Origin: Roseomonas alba
Lineage (GTDB): Bacteria; Pseudomonadota; Alphaproteobacteria; Acetobacterales; Acetobacteraceae
Length of the DNA: 64,000 bases
Direction: 5' to 3'
Assembly (NCBI RefSeq): GCF_019430885.1
Contig: NZ_JAHYBZ010000003.1
Location: 62,001-126,000, forward strand
Shown: piece by piece, positions 36,141-45,430 of the stretch
Layout of the letters: each line of letters starts with the position of its first letter
How positions within the stretch are numbered: the stretch's first letter is position 1
Program-made: the position numbers and the translations under genes
Notes under the pieces: model-generated
What the model saw: only the letters and a program-made list of their open reading frames with translations
Told to the model about the DNA's origin: nothing
The model's database searches: none

Positions 36141-36797
36141 GTGGGCACCACCCTGTTTACCCATGCCGGCGTGACCATCCGGCTGCACCGCAACGACCTG
36201 CCGGACGGGCTCGACCTCGGCCGCGTCGTCGCCATCGACACCGAGACGATGGGCCTCAACCCCCATCGCGACCGGCTGTGCCTGGTGCAGCTCTCCTCGG
36301 GCGACGGGTCGGCGCATCTGGTGCAGCTCATCCCCCAGTCGCTCGGCGGGCAGGGCTATGCCGCGCCGAACCTGAGGAAGCTGCTGGCCGACCCGGCGGT
36401 GACCAAGCTGTTCCACTTCGCCCGCTTCGACGTCGCGGCACTGTACCAGTATCTCGGCGTCACCGTGGCCCCGGTCATCTGCACCAAGGTCGCGGCCAAG
36501 CTGGTGCGCACCTTCACCGACCGCCACGGGCTGAAGGATCTGTGCCGGGAACTGCTCGGCGTCGACCTGTCGAAGCAGCAGCAGACCTCGGACTGGGGCG
36601 CGCCGGAATTGTCGCCCGAACAGCTCGCCTATGCCGCCTCGGACGTGCTGCACCTGCATGCGCTCTGGGCGAAGCTCGAAGGGCTGCTGAAGCGGGAGGG
36701 GCGGCTCGACCTCGCCGAGGCCTGCTTCCGCTTCCTGCCGGCGCGCGGGAAGCTCGACCTGCTGGGCTATGAAGAACCCGACATCTTCGCCCACTGA
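36141..36797 (+). CDS. rnd: Ribonuclease D (short form)
   Basis: A 3'-5' exoribonuclease that trims tRNA precursors. The DEDD exonuclease domain is complete: VVAIDTETMGL (Asp and Glu, about residues 33-43), FHFARFDVAAL (Asp, about 92-102) and YAASDVLHLHALW with Asp (about 168-180). It lacks the C-terminal HRDC domains of the E. coli enzyme; this roughly 205-220-residue form is usual in alphaproteobacteria. The start is uncertain: GTG 36141 (VGTTLF) or GTG 36171 (VTIRLHR); no ribosome-binding site decides. The frame open to 35958 is probably not translated. Confidence 0.9.
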   Translation: MGTTLFTHAGVTIRLHRNDLPDGLDLGRVVAIDTETMGLNPHRDRLCLVQLSSGDGSAHLVQLIPQSLGGQGYAAPNLRKLLADPAVTKLFHFARFDVAALYQYLGVTVAPVICTKVAAKLVRTFTDRHGLKDLCRELLGVDLSKQQQTSDWGAPELSPEQLAYAASDVLHLHALWAKLEGLLKREGRLDLAEACFRFLPARGKLDLLGYEEPDIFAH

Positions 36798-36836
36798 CCG
36801 ACGCCGGCGCAACGCCCGGGTGCGGCCGGCAGCCGT

Positions 36837-36853
36837 TTGGCACGATTCTTGAT
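36837..36853 (+). promoter_or_regulatory. Sigma-54-like -24/-12 promoter before kdsD-lpt-rpoN
   Basis: TTGGCACG then ATTC then TTGAT. The -24 part matches the consensus TGGCACG fully, and GG (36839-36840) is ten bases from the -12 dinucleotide, which is GA instead of the usual GC. It lies 55 bp before the kdsD GTG. If real, sigma-54 would act on its own operon. Confidence 0.4.
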
Positions 36854-36907
36854 TCCCCAACTTGCGCATTTATTGACCACCGGCCGCCGGCGCACCATAC
36901 AGGCAGG

Positions 36908-37891
36908 GTGAACGCACCCTTGCCCCATCCCGACCTCGAGACCGGCCGCCGCGTGCTGGCGCTGGAATCCGAAGCCCTGACCGCCCTGGCCGCCAGCCTG
37001 GACGACCGCTTCGCCCGCGCCGTCTCGGTGCTCGCCGGGACCTCCGGCCGCGTCGCGGTCACCGGCATGGGCAAGTCGGGCCATGTCGCGCGCAAGATCG
37101 CCGCGACCCTCGCCTCCACCGGCACGCCGGCGCTCTTCGTCCATCCGGCCGAGGCCTCGCATGGCGATCTCGGCATGATCGTCGCCGGCGATGCGGTGCT
37201 AGCCCTGTCCAATTCGGGCGACGCGCCGGAACTTGCCGATCTGGTGAATCACGCCAAGCGCTTCGGCCTGCCGCTCATCGGCATTACCAGCCGCGAGGAA
37301 AGCGCCCTCGGCCGCGCCGCCGACATCCCGTTGATCCTGCCGAAGCAACCCGAGGCCTGCCCGATGGGCCTCGCCCCCACCACCTCCACCACCATGCAGA
37401 TGGCGATGGGCGATGCGCTGGCGGTAGCGCTGCTCACCCGGCGCGGCTTCACCGCCGCCGATTTCCGCGTCTTCCATCCGGGCGGGAAGCTCGGTGCCAA
37501 GCTGTCGCGCGTGCGCGACCTGATGCACGGCGCCGCGGAACTGCCCCTCGCGCCGCCCGAGACCACCATGGATGCCGCCATCGTCGCCATGACGGCACGG
37601 CGCTTCGGCTGCCTCGGCGTGCAGGGGCCTGACGGGGCGCTGGTCGGCATCATCACCGATGGCGACCTGCGCCGCGCGCTCGATGGCGGGGGCGCGGCGG
37701 ACCTGCTCGCCCGCACCGCCGGTTCCGTGATGAACCGCGCACCGCGCACCATCACGCCCGACACGCTGGCCGCCGAGGCGCTGCGCGAGATGAATGCGCG
37801 ATCCATCACCGCCCTGTTCGTGGTGGATGAGGCGCGGCGCCCGCTCGGCATCCTGCACATCCACGACCTGCTGCGGGCCGGGGTCGCATGA
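36908..37891 (+). CDS. kdsD: Arabinose-5-phosphate isomerase
   Basis: A 327-residue KpsF/GutQ-family enzyme converting ribulose-5-P to arabinose-5-P, the first step to Kdo of lipopolysaccharide. The SIS domain spans about residues 35-175 (GMGKSGHVARKIAATLASTG and SNSGDAPEL), with EACPMGLAPTTSTTMQMAMGDALA. Two CBS domains follow (about 205-260 and 270-327). GTG start with weak AGGCAGG just upstream. It heads an overlapping operon with lptC. A kdsC gene, which often follows, is absent. Confidence 0.96.
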   Translation: MNAPLPHPDLETGRRVLALESEALTALAASLDDRFARAVSVLAGTSGRVAVTGMGKSGHVARKIAATLASTGTPALFVHPAEASHGDLGMIVAGDAVLALSNSGDAPELADLVNHAKRFGLPLIGITSREESALGRAADIPLILPKQPEACPMGLAPTTSTTMQMAMGDALAVALLTRRGFTAADFRVFHPGGKLGAKLSRVRDLMHGAAELPLAPPETTMDAAIVAMTARRFGCLGVQGPDGALVGIITDGDLRRALDGGGAADLLARTAGSVMNRAPRTITPDTLAAEALREMNARSITALFVVDEARRPLGILHIHDLLRAGVA

Positions 37892-38589
37892 CCCGTCGGG
37901 AGGAGCCGCGCATCGCCGCCGCCGTGCCGGTGCATGGGTCCGGGGCGGTCGGCCCCCGCCGCATGCTGCCGCCGTCGCGCCAACGCTGGATGCCTTCCGC
38001 CGGGCAGATCGCGCGGCATCGCTTCGTCGTACGCGTGGCGAAATGGCTGCTGCCGCTTGCCGGCGTCGGGCTTCTGGTCGGCATTGCCGTCTGGCCCGAA
38101 CTCGACCGCATGGAAGACCGCGCCCGCGTCTCCTTCCGCCGCGTCATCCAGACCGCGCCGGATGCGGTGCGAGTGGTCGATCCGCGCTACCAGGGCCTCG
38201 ACGAGCAGAACCGCCCCTTCACCGTGACCGCGACCACCGCCACGCAGACCGAGGATCCGGACATCGTCGACCTCGAACGGCCACGCGCCGACATCCTGCT
38301 GACCGACGGGAGCTGGATCCTGCTCGAATCCGAAACCGGCCGCTTCGACAAGGGGCGGCATCTGCTCGACCTCTGGGGCGAGGTCACGCTCTGGCAGGAC
38401 GGCGGCAACCTGCTGGTGACCGCAGCGGCGCAGATCCAGCTTCAGGAAGGGTCCGCCTCCGGCGACAAGCCGGTTGCCGCGCAAGGCCCCTTCGGCACGC
38501 TGACCAGCGAGGGCTTCCGCCTCACGGAACGCGGCCAGGTCGTCATCTTCACCGGCCATGCCCATGCGGTGTTGGAGGGCGGGCAATGA
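37888..38589 (+). CDS. lptC: LPS export system protein LptC
   Basis: A 233-residue bitopic protein. One membrane helix at about residues 50-70 (WLLPLAGVGLLVGIAVWP) follows a basic, Pro-rich cytoplasmic N-terminus. The periplasmic part is a beta-jellyroll type (RVVDPRYQGLDEQNRPFTVTATTA, then later LWGEVTLWQDGG). LptC links the LptBFG transporter to periplasmic LptA. It overlaps kdsD and lptA by four bases each, so the genes are translationally coupled. Confidence 0.92.
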   Translation: MTRREEPRIAAAVPVHGSGAVGPRRMLPPSRQRWMPSAGQIARHRFVVRVAKWLLPLAGVGLLVGIAVWPELDRMEDRARVSFRRVIQTAPDAVRVVDPRYQGLDEQNRPFTVTATTATQTEDPDIVDLERPRADILLTDGSWILLESETGRFDKGRHLLDLWGEVTLWQDGGNLLVTAAAQIQLQEGSASGDKPVAAQGPFGTLTSEGFRLTERGQVVIFTGHAHAVLEGGQ

Positions 38590-39551
38590 GACGCGGCTTC
38601 CTCGGCCTGGCGGCGGCGCTGCTCGCCTCGACGGCCTTTGCGCAGAATCAAGGGCTCGACCTGAGCCAGGGCGGGCCGATCGACGTCACCGCCTCCGACG
38701 GCATCGAATGGCGCCAGCAGGAACAGGTGGTGGTCGCCCGCGGCGAAGCGCGCGCGACCCGCGGCGGCGTGACGGTCGAGGCCGACCGGCTGATCGCCCG
38801 CTACCGCCCGCGCGGAGGCCAGCAGGCCGCCGCTGCCCCGCGTCCCCCGGCGGATGGCCCGGCCGGCGGCGGCGAGATCTGGCGCCTGGAGGCCGAGGGC
38901 AATGTCGTCGTCACCTCGGCGACCGACAGGGCCGAGGGCGACCGCGCGGTCTATGACATGGACCAGGCGGTGATGGTGATGACGGGGCAGAATCTCCGCC
39001 TCGTCACACCCGACAACACGCTGACCGCTCGCGACAGCATCGAGTACTGGGCCCAGCGACGCATGGCGGTGGCGCGCGGCAATGCGGTGGTGGTGACGAA
39101 TGACGGCCGGCGCGTCCGGGCCGATACGCTCGTCGCCTACTTCGTCGAGAACGCGGCGCCGGGCGCACAACGACCGCAGCCGCCGCCGCGCGCGCAGGTG
39201 ACCTCGGCGCCCGTGCCCGGTCAGCCGGGCGAGCCGCAGCCCTCCTCCATCGAGCGGGTGGAGGCCTATGGCAATGTCGATATCCGCACCGCCGAGGAGG
39301 TCGTGCGTGGCGACCGCGGCGTCTACAACCCGAATACCGGCCTCGCGCGGCTGCTCGGCGACGTGCGTATCACGCGCGGCGACAACACACTCACCGGTCA
39401 GGAAGCCATCGTGAACATGAAGACCGGGGTTGCCCGTCTCGTCTCCGCCCCTGGCGCGCGCGTGCAGGGCCTCGTCGTGCCGCAGCAGGGCCAGCAGCAG
39501 CCGGCCCAGAACCAGCAGCAGCCTTCACCACAGCCAGAGGGGCCGCGATGA
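38586..39551 (+). CDS. lptA: LPS transport periplasmic protein LptA
   Basis: A 321-residue OstA-like periplasmic bridge protein. A signal peptide ([19 protein letters not shown], cleaved before QNQ) precedes repeated beta-strand motifs such as [41 protein letters not shown] and [20 protein letters not shown]. It is much longer than E. coli LptA (185) owing to a Pro/Gln-rich insertion near 205-235 and a Gln/Pro-rich tail. ATG 38586 overlaps the lptC stop. Its end overlaps the lptB start. Confidence 0.92.
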   Translation: MRRGFLGLAAALLASTAFAQNQGLDLSQGGPIDVTASDGIEWRQQEQVVVARGEARATRGGVTVEADRLIARYRPRGGQQAAAAPRPPADGPAGGGEIWRLEAEGNVVVTSATDRAEGDRAVYDMDQAVMVMTGQNLRLVTPDNTLTARDSIEYWAQRRMAVARGNAVVVTNDGRRVRADTLVAYFVENAAPGAQRPQPPPRAQVTSAPVPGQPGEPQPSSIERVEAYGNVDIRTAEEVVRGDRGVYNPNTGLARLLGDVRITRGDNTLTGQEAIVNMKTGVARLVSAPGARVQGLVVPQQGQQQPAQNQQQPSPQPEGPR

Positions 39552-40309
39552 GCGAGGCGCTGCGCGTGGTGGAAGGCAATGCCGCCGCCGGCGGCCTCGT
39601 CGCCCGCGGCCTCGGCAAGCGCTACAAGAAGCGCCCCGTGGTGCGGAACGTCTCGATCTCGGTGAAGCGGGGGGAGGCCGTGGGGCTGCTCGGCCCGAAC
39701 GGTGCCGGCAAGACCACGACCTTCTACATGATCACCGGCCTCGTCCAGCCCGACGAGGGGCAGGTGACGATGGACGGGCATGACGTCACCACGCTGCCCA
39801 TGTACCGGCGCGCGCGCCTCGGCCTCGGCTACCTGCCGCAGGAGGCCTCGATCTTCCGCGGCCTCAATGTCGAGGACAACATCCGCGCCGCGCTGGAAGT
39901 CGTGGAACCGATCCGCGACCGGCGGGAGCAGATGCTCGATGCGCTGCTCGCCGAATTCGGCATCTCCCATCTGCGCCGGGCGCCCGCACTCGCCCTGTCG
40001 GGCGGCGAGCGGCGGCGCTGCGAGATCGCCCGCGCGCTCGCCACGCACCCCTCCTACATCCTGCTCGACGAACCGCTCGCGGGCATCGACCCGATCGCGG
40101 TCGGCGAGATCCGCGACCTGGTAAAGCACCTCAAGGACCGCGGCATCGGCGTGCTGATCACCGACCACAATGTCCGCGAGACGCTGGAGATCATCGACCG
40201 CGCCTACATCCTGCATGACGGCCAGGTGCTGATGGAGGGCAACCCGCGCGACATCGTCGCGCATGAGGGCGTGCGCCGTGTCTACCTGGGCGAAAGGTTC
40301 AGTCTTTAG
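39548..40309 (+). CDS. lptB: LPS export ABC transporter ATP-binding protein
   Basis: The 253-residue ATPase of the LptBFG lipopolysaccharide exporter. Walker A GPNGAGKT is at residues 49-56, the Q-loop region [11 protein letters not shown] near 97-107, the ABC signature [15 protein letters not shown] near 150-164, Walker [14 protein letters not shown] near 169-181 and the switch His in [10 protein letters not shown] near 203. It overlaps lptA by four bases. lptF/lptG are not in this window, as expected for the separate locus in proteobacteria. Confidence 0.97.
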   Translation: MSEALRVVEGNAAAGGLVARGLGKRYKKRPVVRNVSISVKRGEAVGLLGPNGAGKTTTFYMITGLVQPDEGQVTMDGHDVTTLPMYRRARLGLGYLPQEASIFRGLNVEDNIRAALEVVEPIRDRREQMLDALLAEFGISHLRRAPALALSGGERRRCEIARALATHPSYILLDEPLAGIDPIAVGEIRDLVKHLKDRGIGVLITDHNVRETLEIIDRAYILHDGQVLMEGNPRDIVAHEGVRRVYLGERFSL

Positions 40310-40384
40310 CTTGCGCGCCGTGTCATCCGCCGCCGCCCACGCACTCACGCCACGGCACGCGCCCGTGGCCGGGGGCAACGGATA

Positions 40385-41860
40385 ATGTCGCTCGCGCCGC
40401 GGCTGGACCTGCGCCATTCGCAGCAGCTCGTGATGACGCCGCAGCTGCGGCAGGCCATCAAGCTTCTGCAATCCTCCAATCTCGAGGTCACCGCCTTCGT
40501 CGAGGAGGAGCTGGAACGCAACCCGCTGCTGGAGCGTGACGACCGCGAGCCGCCGGGCCCCGATGCCGGCCGGACGAGGGACCCGCTGCCGGCGGCGCCG
40601 GAAGTGCCGGACGCCGCCGCGGCCGCGTCCTCCGACGTGCTGCCAAGCGAGAATGCCGCGCCGCTCGATGCCGAATGGGACAATGTCTATGACAGCGGCA
40701 CGCCGCCCATCGGGCGCGGCGGCCGGTCCGATTTCGAGGACGACCTGTCCGGCATCGAGGCCATGGCCGCGCCGGAGAAGAACCTGCGCGAGCATATCGG
40801 CGAGCAGGTCCGCCTGACCTTCACCACGCCCGTCGAGCGCATGATCGCGGCAAACCTGCTGGCGCTGGTCGACGGCGCGGGGCGGCTGGCCATCCCCGAC
40901 GCGACCATCGCCACCGCGCTGGGCTGCGAGGAGGCGCTCGTCGCCGCGGTACGCCGAGGCATGCAGCGCTTCGATCCGGTGGGGATGTTCTGCGCCGATC
41001 TGCGCGAATGCCTGATGGTCCAGTTGCAGGACCGCAACCGCTTCGACCCGGCCATGGCCGCGCTGCTCGACAACCTGGAACTCCTTGCCCGACGCGACCT
41101 GCGCGGTCTGCAGCGCATCTGTGGCGTGGATGCTGAGGACATGGCCGAGATGGTGGCCGAGCTGAAGCGGCTCGACCCCAAGCCCGGCGCGTCCTTCGAC
41201 GCCCCGCCGGCCCTCACCCTGATCCCCGACGTGCTGATGCGCCGCGGCCCGGGCGAGGACTGGATCGTCGAGCTGAACCCCGAGACCCTGCCGCGCGTGC
41301 TGATCAACCGCGGCTTCCACGCCCGCGCCATCGTCGGTGCCAAGAACCGCGACGAGAAGGCCTGGCTGGCCGAGCGCTTCCAGACCGCATCCTGGCTCGT
41401 GAAGTCGCTGGAGCAGCGCGCCAACACCATCCTCAAGGTCGCCGCGGAGATCGTGCGACGGCAGGATGGCTTCTTCCGCCACGGCGTCGCGCATCTGCGC
41501 CCCCTGATCCTGCGCGATGTGGCCGAGGAGGTGGGGATGCACGAAAGCACCGTCTCCCGCGTCACCTCCAACAAGGCGATCGCGACGCCGCGCGGGACCT
41601 TCGAGCTCAAGTATTTCTTCACCACCGCCATCGCCGGCACCGCCGGCGGCGAATCCGTGAGCGCCGAAGCGGTGCGCCACCGCATCAAGGCCATGGTCGA
41701 TGCGGAACAACCGGCCGACATCCTGTCCGATGACGCGATCGTCGAGCGTTTGCGCACGGAAGGCGTGGACATCGCCCGCCGGACCGTGGCCAAATACCGG
41801 GACGCGCTGCGGATACCATCTTCGGTGCAGCGCAAACGGGAGAAGGCCGTCCCGGCCTGA
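40385..41860 (+). CDS. rpoN: RNA polymerase sigma-54 factor
   Basis: A 491-residue sigma-54 directing nitrogen and other regulated genes with enhancer-binding activators. The Gln/Leu-rich region I is at about residues 9-50 (LRHSQQLVMTPQLRQAIKLLQ), an acidic region II follows (about 60-130), and the DNA-binding part contains LRDVAEEVGMHESTVSRVTSNK (about 378-399). The RpoN box ARRTVAKYR is at 464-472. It sits after lptB, 75 bp apart, as in many proteobacteria. A sigma-54-like promoter precedes the operon. Confidence 0.97.
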   Translation: MSLAPRLDLRHSQQLVMTPQLRQAIKLLQSSNLEVTAFVEEELERNPLLERDDREPPGPDAGRTRDPLPAAPEVPDAAAAASSDVLPSENAAPLDAEWDNVYDSGTPPIGRGGRSDFEDDLSGIEAMAAPEKNLREHIGEQVRLTFTTPVERMIAANLLALVDGAGRLAIPDATIATALGCEEALVAAVRRGMQRFDPVGMFCADLRECLMVQLQDRNRFDPAMAALLDNLELLARRDLRGLQRICGVDAEDMAEMVAELKRLDPKPGASFDAPPALTLIPDVLMRRGPGEDWIVELNPETLPRVLINRGFHARAIVGAKNRDEKAWLAERFQTASWLVKSLEQRANTILKVAAEIVRRQDGFFRHGVAHLRPLILRDVAEEVGMHESTVSRVTSNKAIATPRGTFELKYFFTTAIAGTAGGESVSAEAVRHRIKAMVDAEQPADILSDDAIVERLRTEGVDIARRTVAKYRDALRIPSSVQRKREKAVPA

Positions 41861-41962
41861 TCCGGTTCTGCCTGAACGATCTGCCCTGAGGAGGCGGATC
41901 GGCGTCCGGTCGCCATGCGGGGCGGCCCCTCCCCTTCACTAGAGGAAGGAGGGCAAAGCCCC

Positions 41963-42550
41963 ATGCATGTCACAGTCGCAGGCAAGCAGGTCGAAACCGG
42001 TGAGGCGCTGAAGACCCATGTTCGTGACGGGTTGGACGCCATCACGCGCAAGTATTTCGACCACGCGCTGGAAGCGAACGTCACCTTCCACCGCAGCCGG
42101 GCCAATTTCGCCTGCGATATCAATCTCAAGGCCGGCCGAGGGCTGACCATGCGGGCCGAAGGCGAAGGCCCCGACGCCCACCGCGCTTTCGACGAGGCGG
42201 CCGAGCACCTGGCCAAGCGCCTGCGCCGATATCGCCGCCGGGTGAACGAGCACGCACGCTCCTTCGCCCCCGGCCGCGACGAGGCGCCCGAGGGCCGCGA
42301 ACGCGTCCTTGAGGTCACCGAGGAGGAGGGCGAGGAGGCCCCCGCCGTGCCGAACGGCGTCGATCACGGCGCCATCATCGCCGAGCACACCACCGAGATC
42401 GCGATCCTGACGGTGGGCGAGGCAGTGATGCGCATGGATCTCGGCCATGTCCCCGTCCTGATGTTCCGCAACAAGGCGACGCGGGCGCTGAACGTCGTCT
42501 ATCGCCGGGGCGACGGGCATGTGGGGTGGATCGATCCCGGTCCTGGCTGA
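41963..42550 (+). CDS. hpf: Ribosome hibernation promoting factor, long form
   Basis: A 195-residue long HPF that binds the 30S decoding region and dimerises ribosomes in stationary phase. The N-terminal S30AE domain spans about residues 1-100 (MHVTVAGKQVETGEALKTHV), followed by an acidic linker (about 115-130), and the C-terminal dimerisation domain at about 138-190 contains GEAVMRMDLGHVPVLMFRNK. ATG 41963 has GAGGAAGGAGGG upstream. ptsN, the usual next gene, is absent; a palindrome and the caspase-like gene follow. Confidence 0.95.
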   Translation: MHVTVAGKQVETGEALKTHVRDGLDAITRKYFDHALEANVTFHRSRANFACDINLKAGRGLTMRAEGEGPDAHRAFDEAAEHLAKRLRRYRRRVNEHARSFAPGRDEAPEGRERVLEVTEEEGEEAPAVPNGVDHGAIIAEHTTEIAILTVGEAVMRMDLGHVPVLMFRNKATRALNVVYRRGDGHVGWIDPGPG

Positions 42551-42568
42551 GACCGACCGGAACCCTGC

Positions 42569-42598
42569 CTGGAAATGCGCCGGATGGCGCATTTCCAG
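42569..42598. repeat. Perfect palindrome after hpf (family 2)
   Basis: CTGGAAATGCGCC (42569-42581) and GGCGCATTTCCAG (42586-42598) form a perfect 13-bp stem with a GGAT loop, 18 bp after the hpf stop. Nearly the same palindrome occurs at 57268-57293. It probably acts as a terminator or as a REP-type unit; no T-tract follows. Confidence 0.75.
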
Positions 42599-42682
42599 CG
42601 CCGGCACCGCCTCACCATCACGTCCATGGACCGGGGCGGGCCGGATTTCCATACTGCTTCCGTCGAGGAAGAGGATGGCGGC

Positions 42683-43936
42683 ATGCGGCGGCGCATCATG
42701 CTCCTGGCGACGACGCTCATCGCCACCGCTCCAGCGGTGCCGGCGCTGCCGCAGGCGGCGCGGCGGATCGCCCTGGTCATCGGCAACGGTGCCTATCAGG
42801 GCGGCGCGCCGGCCTTGGCGAACCCACCCCGCGACGCCCAGGCGATGGCGCAGACGCTTGAGAGGCTCGGCTTCCGGGTGGAATTGCTGGTCGATGCGGA
42901 TGGCGGCGGCATGGCCGCGGCGGTCCGCCGCCTCGCGGATGCGGCACCCGGCGCCGAGGCCGCGCTGCTGTTCTTCGCGGGCCATGCGGCCGAGATCGGC
43001 GGGCACAACCTCATCTTCCCGGTCGATCTGTCCCGCGTGCGGGACGCGTCGTCTCTGGCCGCGGCGGGGCTGCGCTACGACGACATCGCCGCGGCGTTGC
43101 AGGGCCGGGCGGCGACCACGCTCATCTTTCTCGATGCCTGTCGCGACAATCCCTTCGGTCCCGCCGTCTCCGGCACGGCAACGCGGCATGGGCTCGCCCG
43201 GGTGGCCTCGGCCGAGGGGACACTGATCGCCTTCGCCACGGCACCCGGAGAGGTCGCGATGGACGGCGACGGGACGAACAGCCCCTTCACGACCGCGCTG
43301 CTGCGGTACATGGAAACCCCGGATATCGAGATCCGCGACATGCTGACCCGGGTGCGCCGCAGCGTCCGCCAGGCGACCGGCGGGCGTCAGGTGCCGTGGG
43401 ACAATTCGAGCCTGCTCGGCCCGTTCTTCCTGCGTGTCGCCGCAGGGGCGACGGCCTCCGCCGGGCCGACCCGCCGCATCGTGGAGGATGCCGCCGCCCA
43501 TGGCGTGCCGTTGCCGCGCAACCTGACCGAGTTGCGCTTCAGCCGCCCCGCCTCCTCCGGCCCCAATGCGCGACTGGTCGGCAGCTGGAGCAGCGGATCG
43601 CGGCTGTGGGGCGGGCGCAGCGGCCGGCACATCGTCTACATCGTGCTGTCGGTGAATGAGGCGCAACGCACGGCGGAGGTCATCATCGCCCGCAGCGCCT
43701 TCATCGGCCCGCCGGACGATGCGCGGAACTTCGCCTCCGCATCGGCGCCGGCGGGAAACTGGCGGCGGATGATGACGGTCACGGCACCGGGAATCCTCGA
43801 ATGGACGAGCCCCGAAGGCATGACCACGCGCCTCACGCTCACCGCGCCGGATGTGATGGATGCAAGGTTGATGGCCGCCTCCGGCGATGGCCGGCGGCGG
43901 CCGAGCGTGACCACCTTCCTACGGCGCATCGACTGA
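42683..43936 (+). CDS. Secreted caspase-like (peptidase C14) protein
   Basis: A 417-residue protein with a signal peptide (MRRRIMLLATTLIATAPAVPA, cleaved near residue 21) and an N-terminal caspase-fold domain: RIALVIGNGAYQ begins the fold, the catalytic His101 is in FAGHAAEIGG and Cys153 in LDACRDNPF. Both dyad residues are intact. The C-terminal 150 residues are beta-rich and unrecognised. Export implies envelope or extracellular action, unlike cytoplasmic metacaspases; the role is unknown. ATG 42683 is supported by GAGGAAGAGGA upstream and by the signal peptide. Confidence 0.85.
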   Translation: MRRRIMLLATTLIATAPAVPALPQAARRIALVIGNGAYQGGAPALANPPRDAQAMAQTLERLGFRVELLVDADGGGMAAAVRRLADAAPGAEAALLFFAGHAAEIGGHNLIFPVDLSRVRDASSLAAAGLRYDDIAAALQGRAATTLIFLDACRDNPFGPAVSGTATRHGLARVASAEGTLIAFATAPGEVAMDGDGTNSPFTTALLRYMETPDIEIRDMLTRVRRSVRQATGGRQVPWDNSSLLGPFFLRVAAGATASAGPTRRIVEDAAAHGVPLPRNLTELRFSRPASSGPNARLVGSWSSGSRLWGGRSGRHIVYIVLSVNEAQRTAEVIIARSAFIGPPDDARNFASASAPAGNWRRMMTVTAPGILEWTSPEGMTTRLTLTAPDVMDARLMAASGDGRRRPSVTTFLRRID

Positions 43937-43951
43937 CGCGCCGGCGGCGCG

Positions 43952-44224
43952 TCAGTGGACCAGGGCAGGCCCCATCCCGTGCTGCACGATCGCCGCCGTC
44001 GCCAGCGCCATGGTGGGCGCCGCGCCGATCGGCGTGCCGTCGGCTGCGTGGATCGCGACGGCCGGCTGACCGTTGACGATCACCGGGCGGACATAGGCGA
44101 TCTGGCGGGCGCCATACTGCGCCCAGGCGAGCGGCGACAGCCGGCGCAGTTCTTCAGCGCTCGGGAAGGCCTCGGCCTCCTCCTGCTCCTCGACGTCGTC
44201 GATGCGGTCATTGATGTCGGACAT
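43952..44224 (-). CDS. DUF1150 family protein
   Basis: A 90-residue small protein with an acidic N-terminus (DINDRIDDVEEQEEAEAF) and a conserved globular part (LRRLSPLAWAQYGARQIAYVRPV, then AIHAADGTPIG). This matches DUF1150, which in alphaproteobacteria is commonly encoded right after a small heat-shock protein, as here (90 bp downstream of hsp20, same strand). The function is unknown; the pairing suggests a stress link. Confidence 0.85.
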   Translation of the reverse strand: MSDINDRIDDVEEQEEAEAFPSAEELRRLSPLAWAQYGARQIAYVRPVIVNGQPAVAIHAADGTPIGAAPTMALATAAIVQHGMGPALVH

Positions 44225-44314
44225 TGGTCATTCTCCTGCCGTCCGTCCCGTCATGGGCCCGTGCGGCTGCTGTTCCGGCCCCGAAGGGGGCCCGGATGTG
44301 TCGGGCGCGCCTCC

Positions 44315-44770
44315 TCAGCCGCGCTCGTTGCTATCGTCCACCAGCGCCGTGGCCCCATTGCCACGCGCGCCGATGCGAATGGTCTTCACCCGGCTCTCCG
44401 GCTGCGGGCGCTTCAGCTCCAGGTGCAGCAGCCCGTTGTCGAGCCAGGCACCCTCCACCTCCATCCCCTCCGCGAGGACGAAGGCACGCTGGAACTGCCG
44501 CGCGGCGATGCCGCGATGGAGGAAGATCCGTCCCTCGCTGTCGTCCCTCTGCCGGCCCCGGATGACGAGCTGGTTGTCCTCCTGCGTGATCTGCAGGTCG
44601 TCCATCGCGAAACCCGCGACGGCCAGCGTGATCCGCAGGCGGTCCGTGCTCATCTGCTCGATGTTGTAGGGGGGATAGCCGTCGGCGCTCTTGCCCACCC
44701 GGTCGAGCATCTGCTCGAGGTGGTCGAAGCCAAGGAAAAGCGGCGAACCGAACAGAGACGGTCGAGACAC
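44315..44770 (-). CDS. Hsp20 family small heat-shock protein
   Basis: A 151-residue IbpA-type holdase. The N-terminal [21 protein letters not shown] is typical of alphaproteobacterial HspA/IbpA. The alpha-crystallin domain spans about residues 30-125 ([20 protein letters not shown] and the [17 protein letters not shown] stretch), and a short C-terminal tail follows. GTG 44770 is preferred over ATG 44788 because AGGAGG lies at the right distance before it and nothing supports the ATG. A heat-shock promoter or RNA thermometer is plausible in the 130-bp leader but I could not define one. Confidence 0.92.
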   Translation of the reverse strand: MSRPSLFGSPLFLGFDHLEQMLDRVGKSADGYPPYNIEQMSTDRLRITLAVAGFAMDDLQITQEDNQLVIRGRQRDDSEGRIFLHRGIAARQFQRAFVLAEGMEVEGAWLDNGLLHLELKRPQPESRVKTIRIGARGNGATALVDDSNERG

Positions 44771-44901
44771 GAAGGCGGGCCTCCTCATCCGAGAGCGAAG
44801 CGGGCGACGGGACCCGAAGCATCCCGCCGGCCCTGGATTTTGGCGGCCGGGCAGGCAGTTGCAAGGGGGGAGCGCGAAGGCTACATGCCCAGGCCCCCGC
44901 C

Positions 44902-45423
44902 ATGACCGATCCCACCACCCTGCCGATCCTGCTCGTCCCCGACCAGCGCCTGCGCACCAAGGCCAAGCCCGTCGCGAAGGCCGACGACGTGCGCGCCCTG
45001 TCGGAGAAGATGCTCGCCACCATGTATGCCGCCCCGGGCATCGGCCTGGCCGCGCCGCAGGTGGGGGAACTCATCCGCCTGGTCGTCATCGACCTTCAGC
45101 GCGAGGAGAAGCGCGAACCGATCGTGCTGGTGAACCCCGAGATCGTCGCCGAGAGCGACGAGGTCGCGACGCGCGAGGAAGGCTGCCTGTCCCTGCCCGG
45201 GCAATATGCCGACGTGACGCGGCCCGCGCGGGTGAAGGTGCGCTACCAGGACCTGACCGGGGCGAAGAAGGAAATCGAAGGCGAAGGACTGCTCTCCGCC
45301 TGCCTGCAGCACGAGATCGACCACCTGAACGGGGTGCTGTTCGTGGACTACCTGTCGGCCCTGAAGCGGAACATGCTGCTGCGGAAACTCGCCAAGGAAC
45401 TGAAGGCGAAGCAGAGGGATTGA
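44902..45423 (+). CDS. def: Peptide deformylase
   Basis: A 173-residue metalloenzyme that removes the formyl group from nascent proteins. All three motifs are present: [10 protein letters not shown] (about residues 47-56), EEGCLSLPG with the metal Cys (about 92-100) and HEIDHLNG with two His and Glu (about 135-142). It forms the usual def-fmt-truA series with the two next genes; element G lies between def and fmt. Confidence 0.97.
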   Translation: MTDPTTLPILLVPDQRLRTKAKPVAKADDVRALSEKMLATMYAAPGIGLAAPQVGELIRLVVIDLQREEKREPIVLVNPEIVAESDEVATREEGCLSLPGQYADVTRPARVKVRYQDLTGAKKEIEGEGLLSACLQHEIDHLNGVLFVDYLSALKRNMLLRKLAKELKAKQRD

Positions 45424-45430
45424 AGACCAG

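Noticed and set aside
41939-43666. 575-codon minus-strand frame over hpf and the caspase-like gene
   Set aside because: It spans two well-supported plus-strand genes and their signal-peptide start; no recognisable domain.
44771-44901. ROSE-type RNA thermometer, CIRCE element or sigma-32 promoter for hsp20
   Set aside because: A CTTGCAA stretch and a weak CTCTC/GAGGAG pairing exist, but no complete -35/-10 pair, CIRCE repeat or ROSE motif can be supported.
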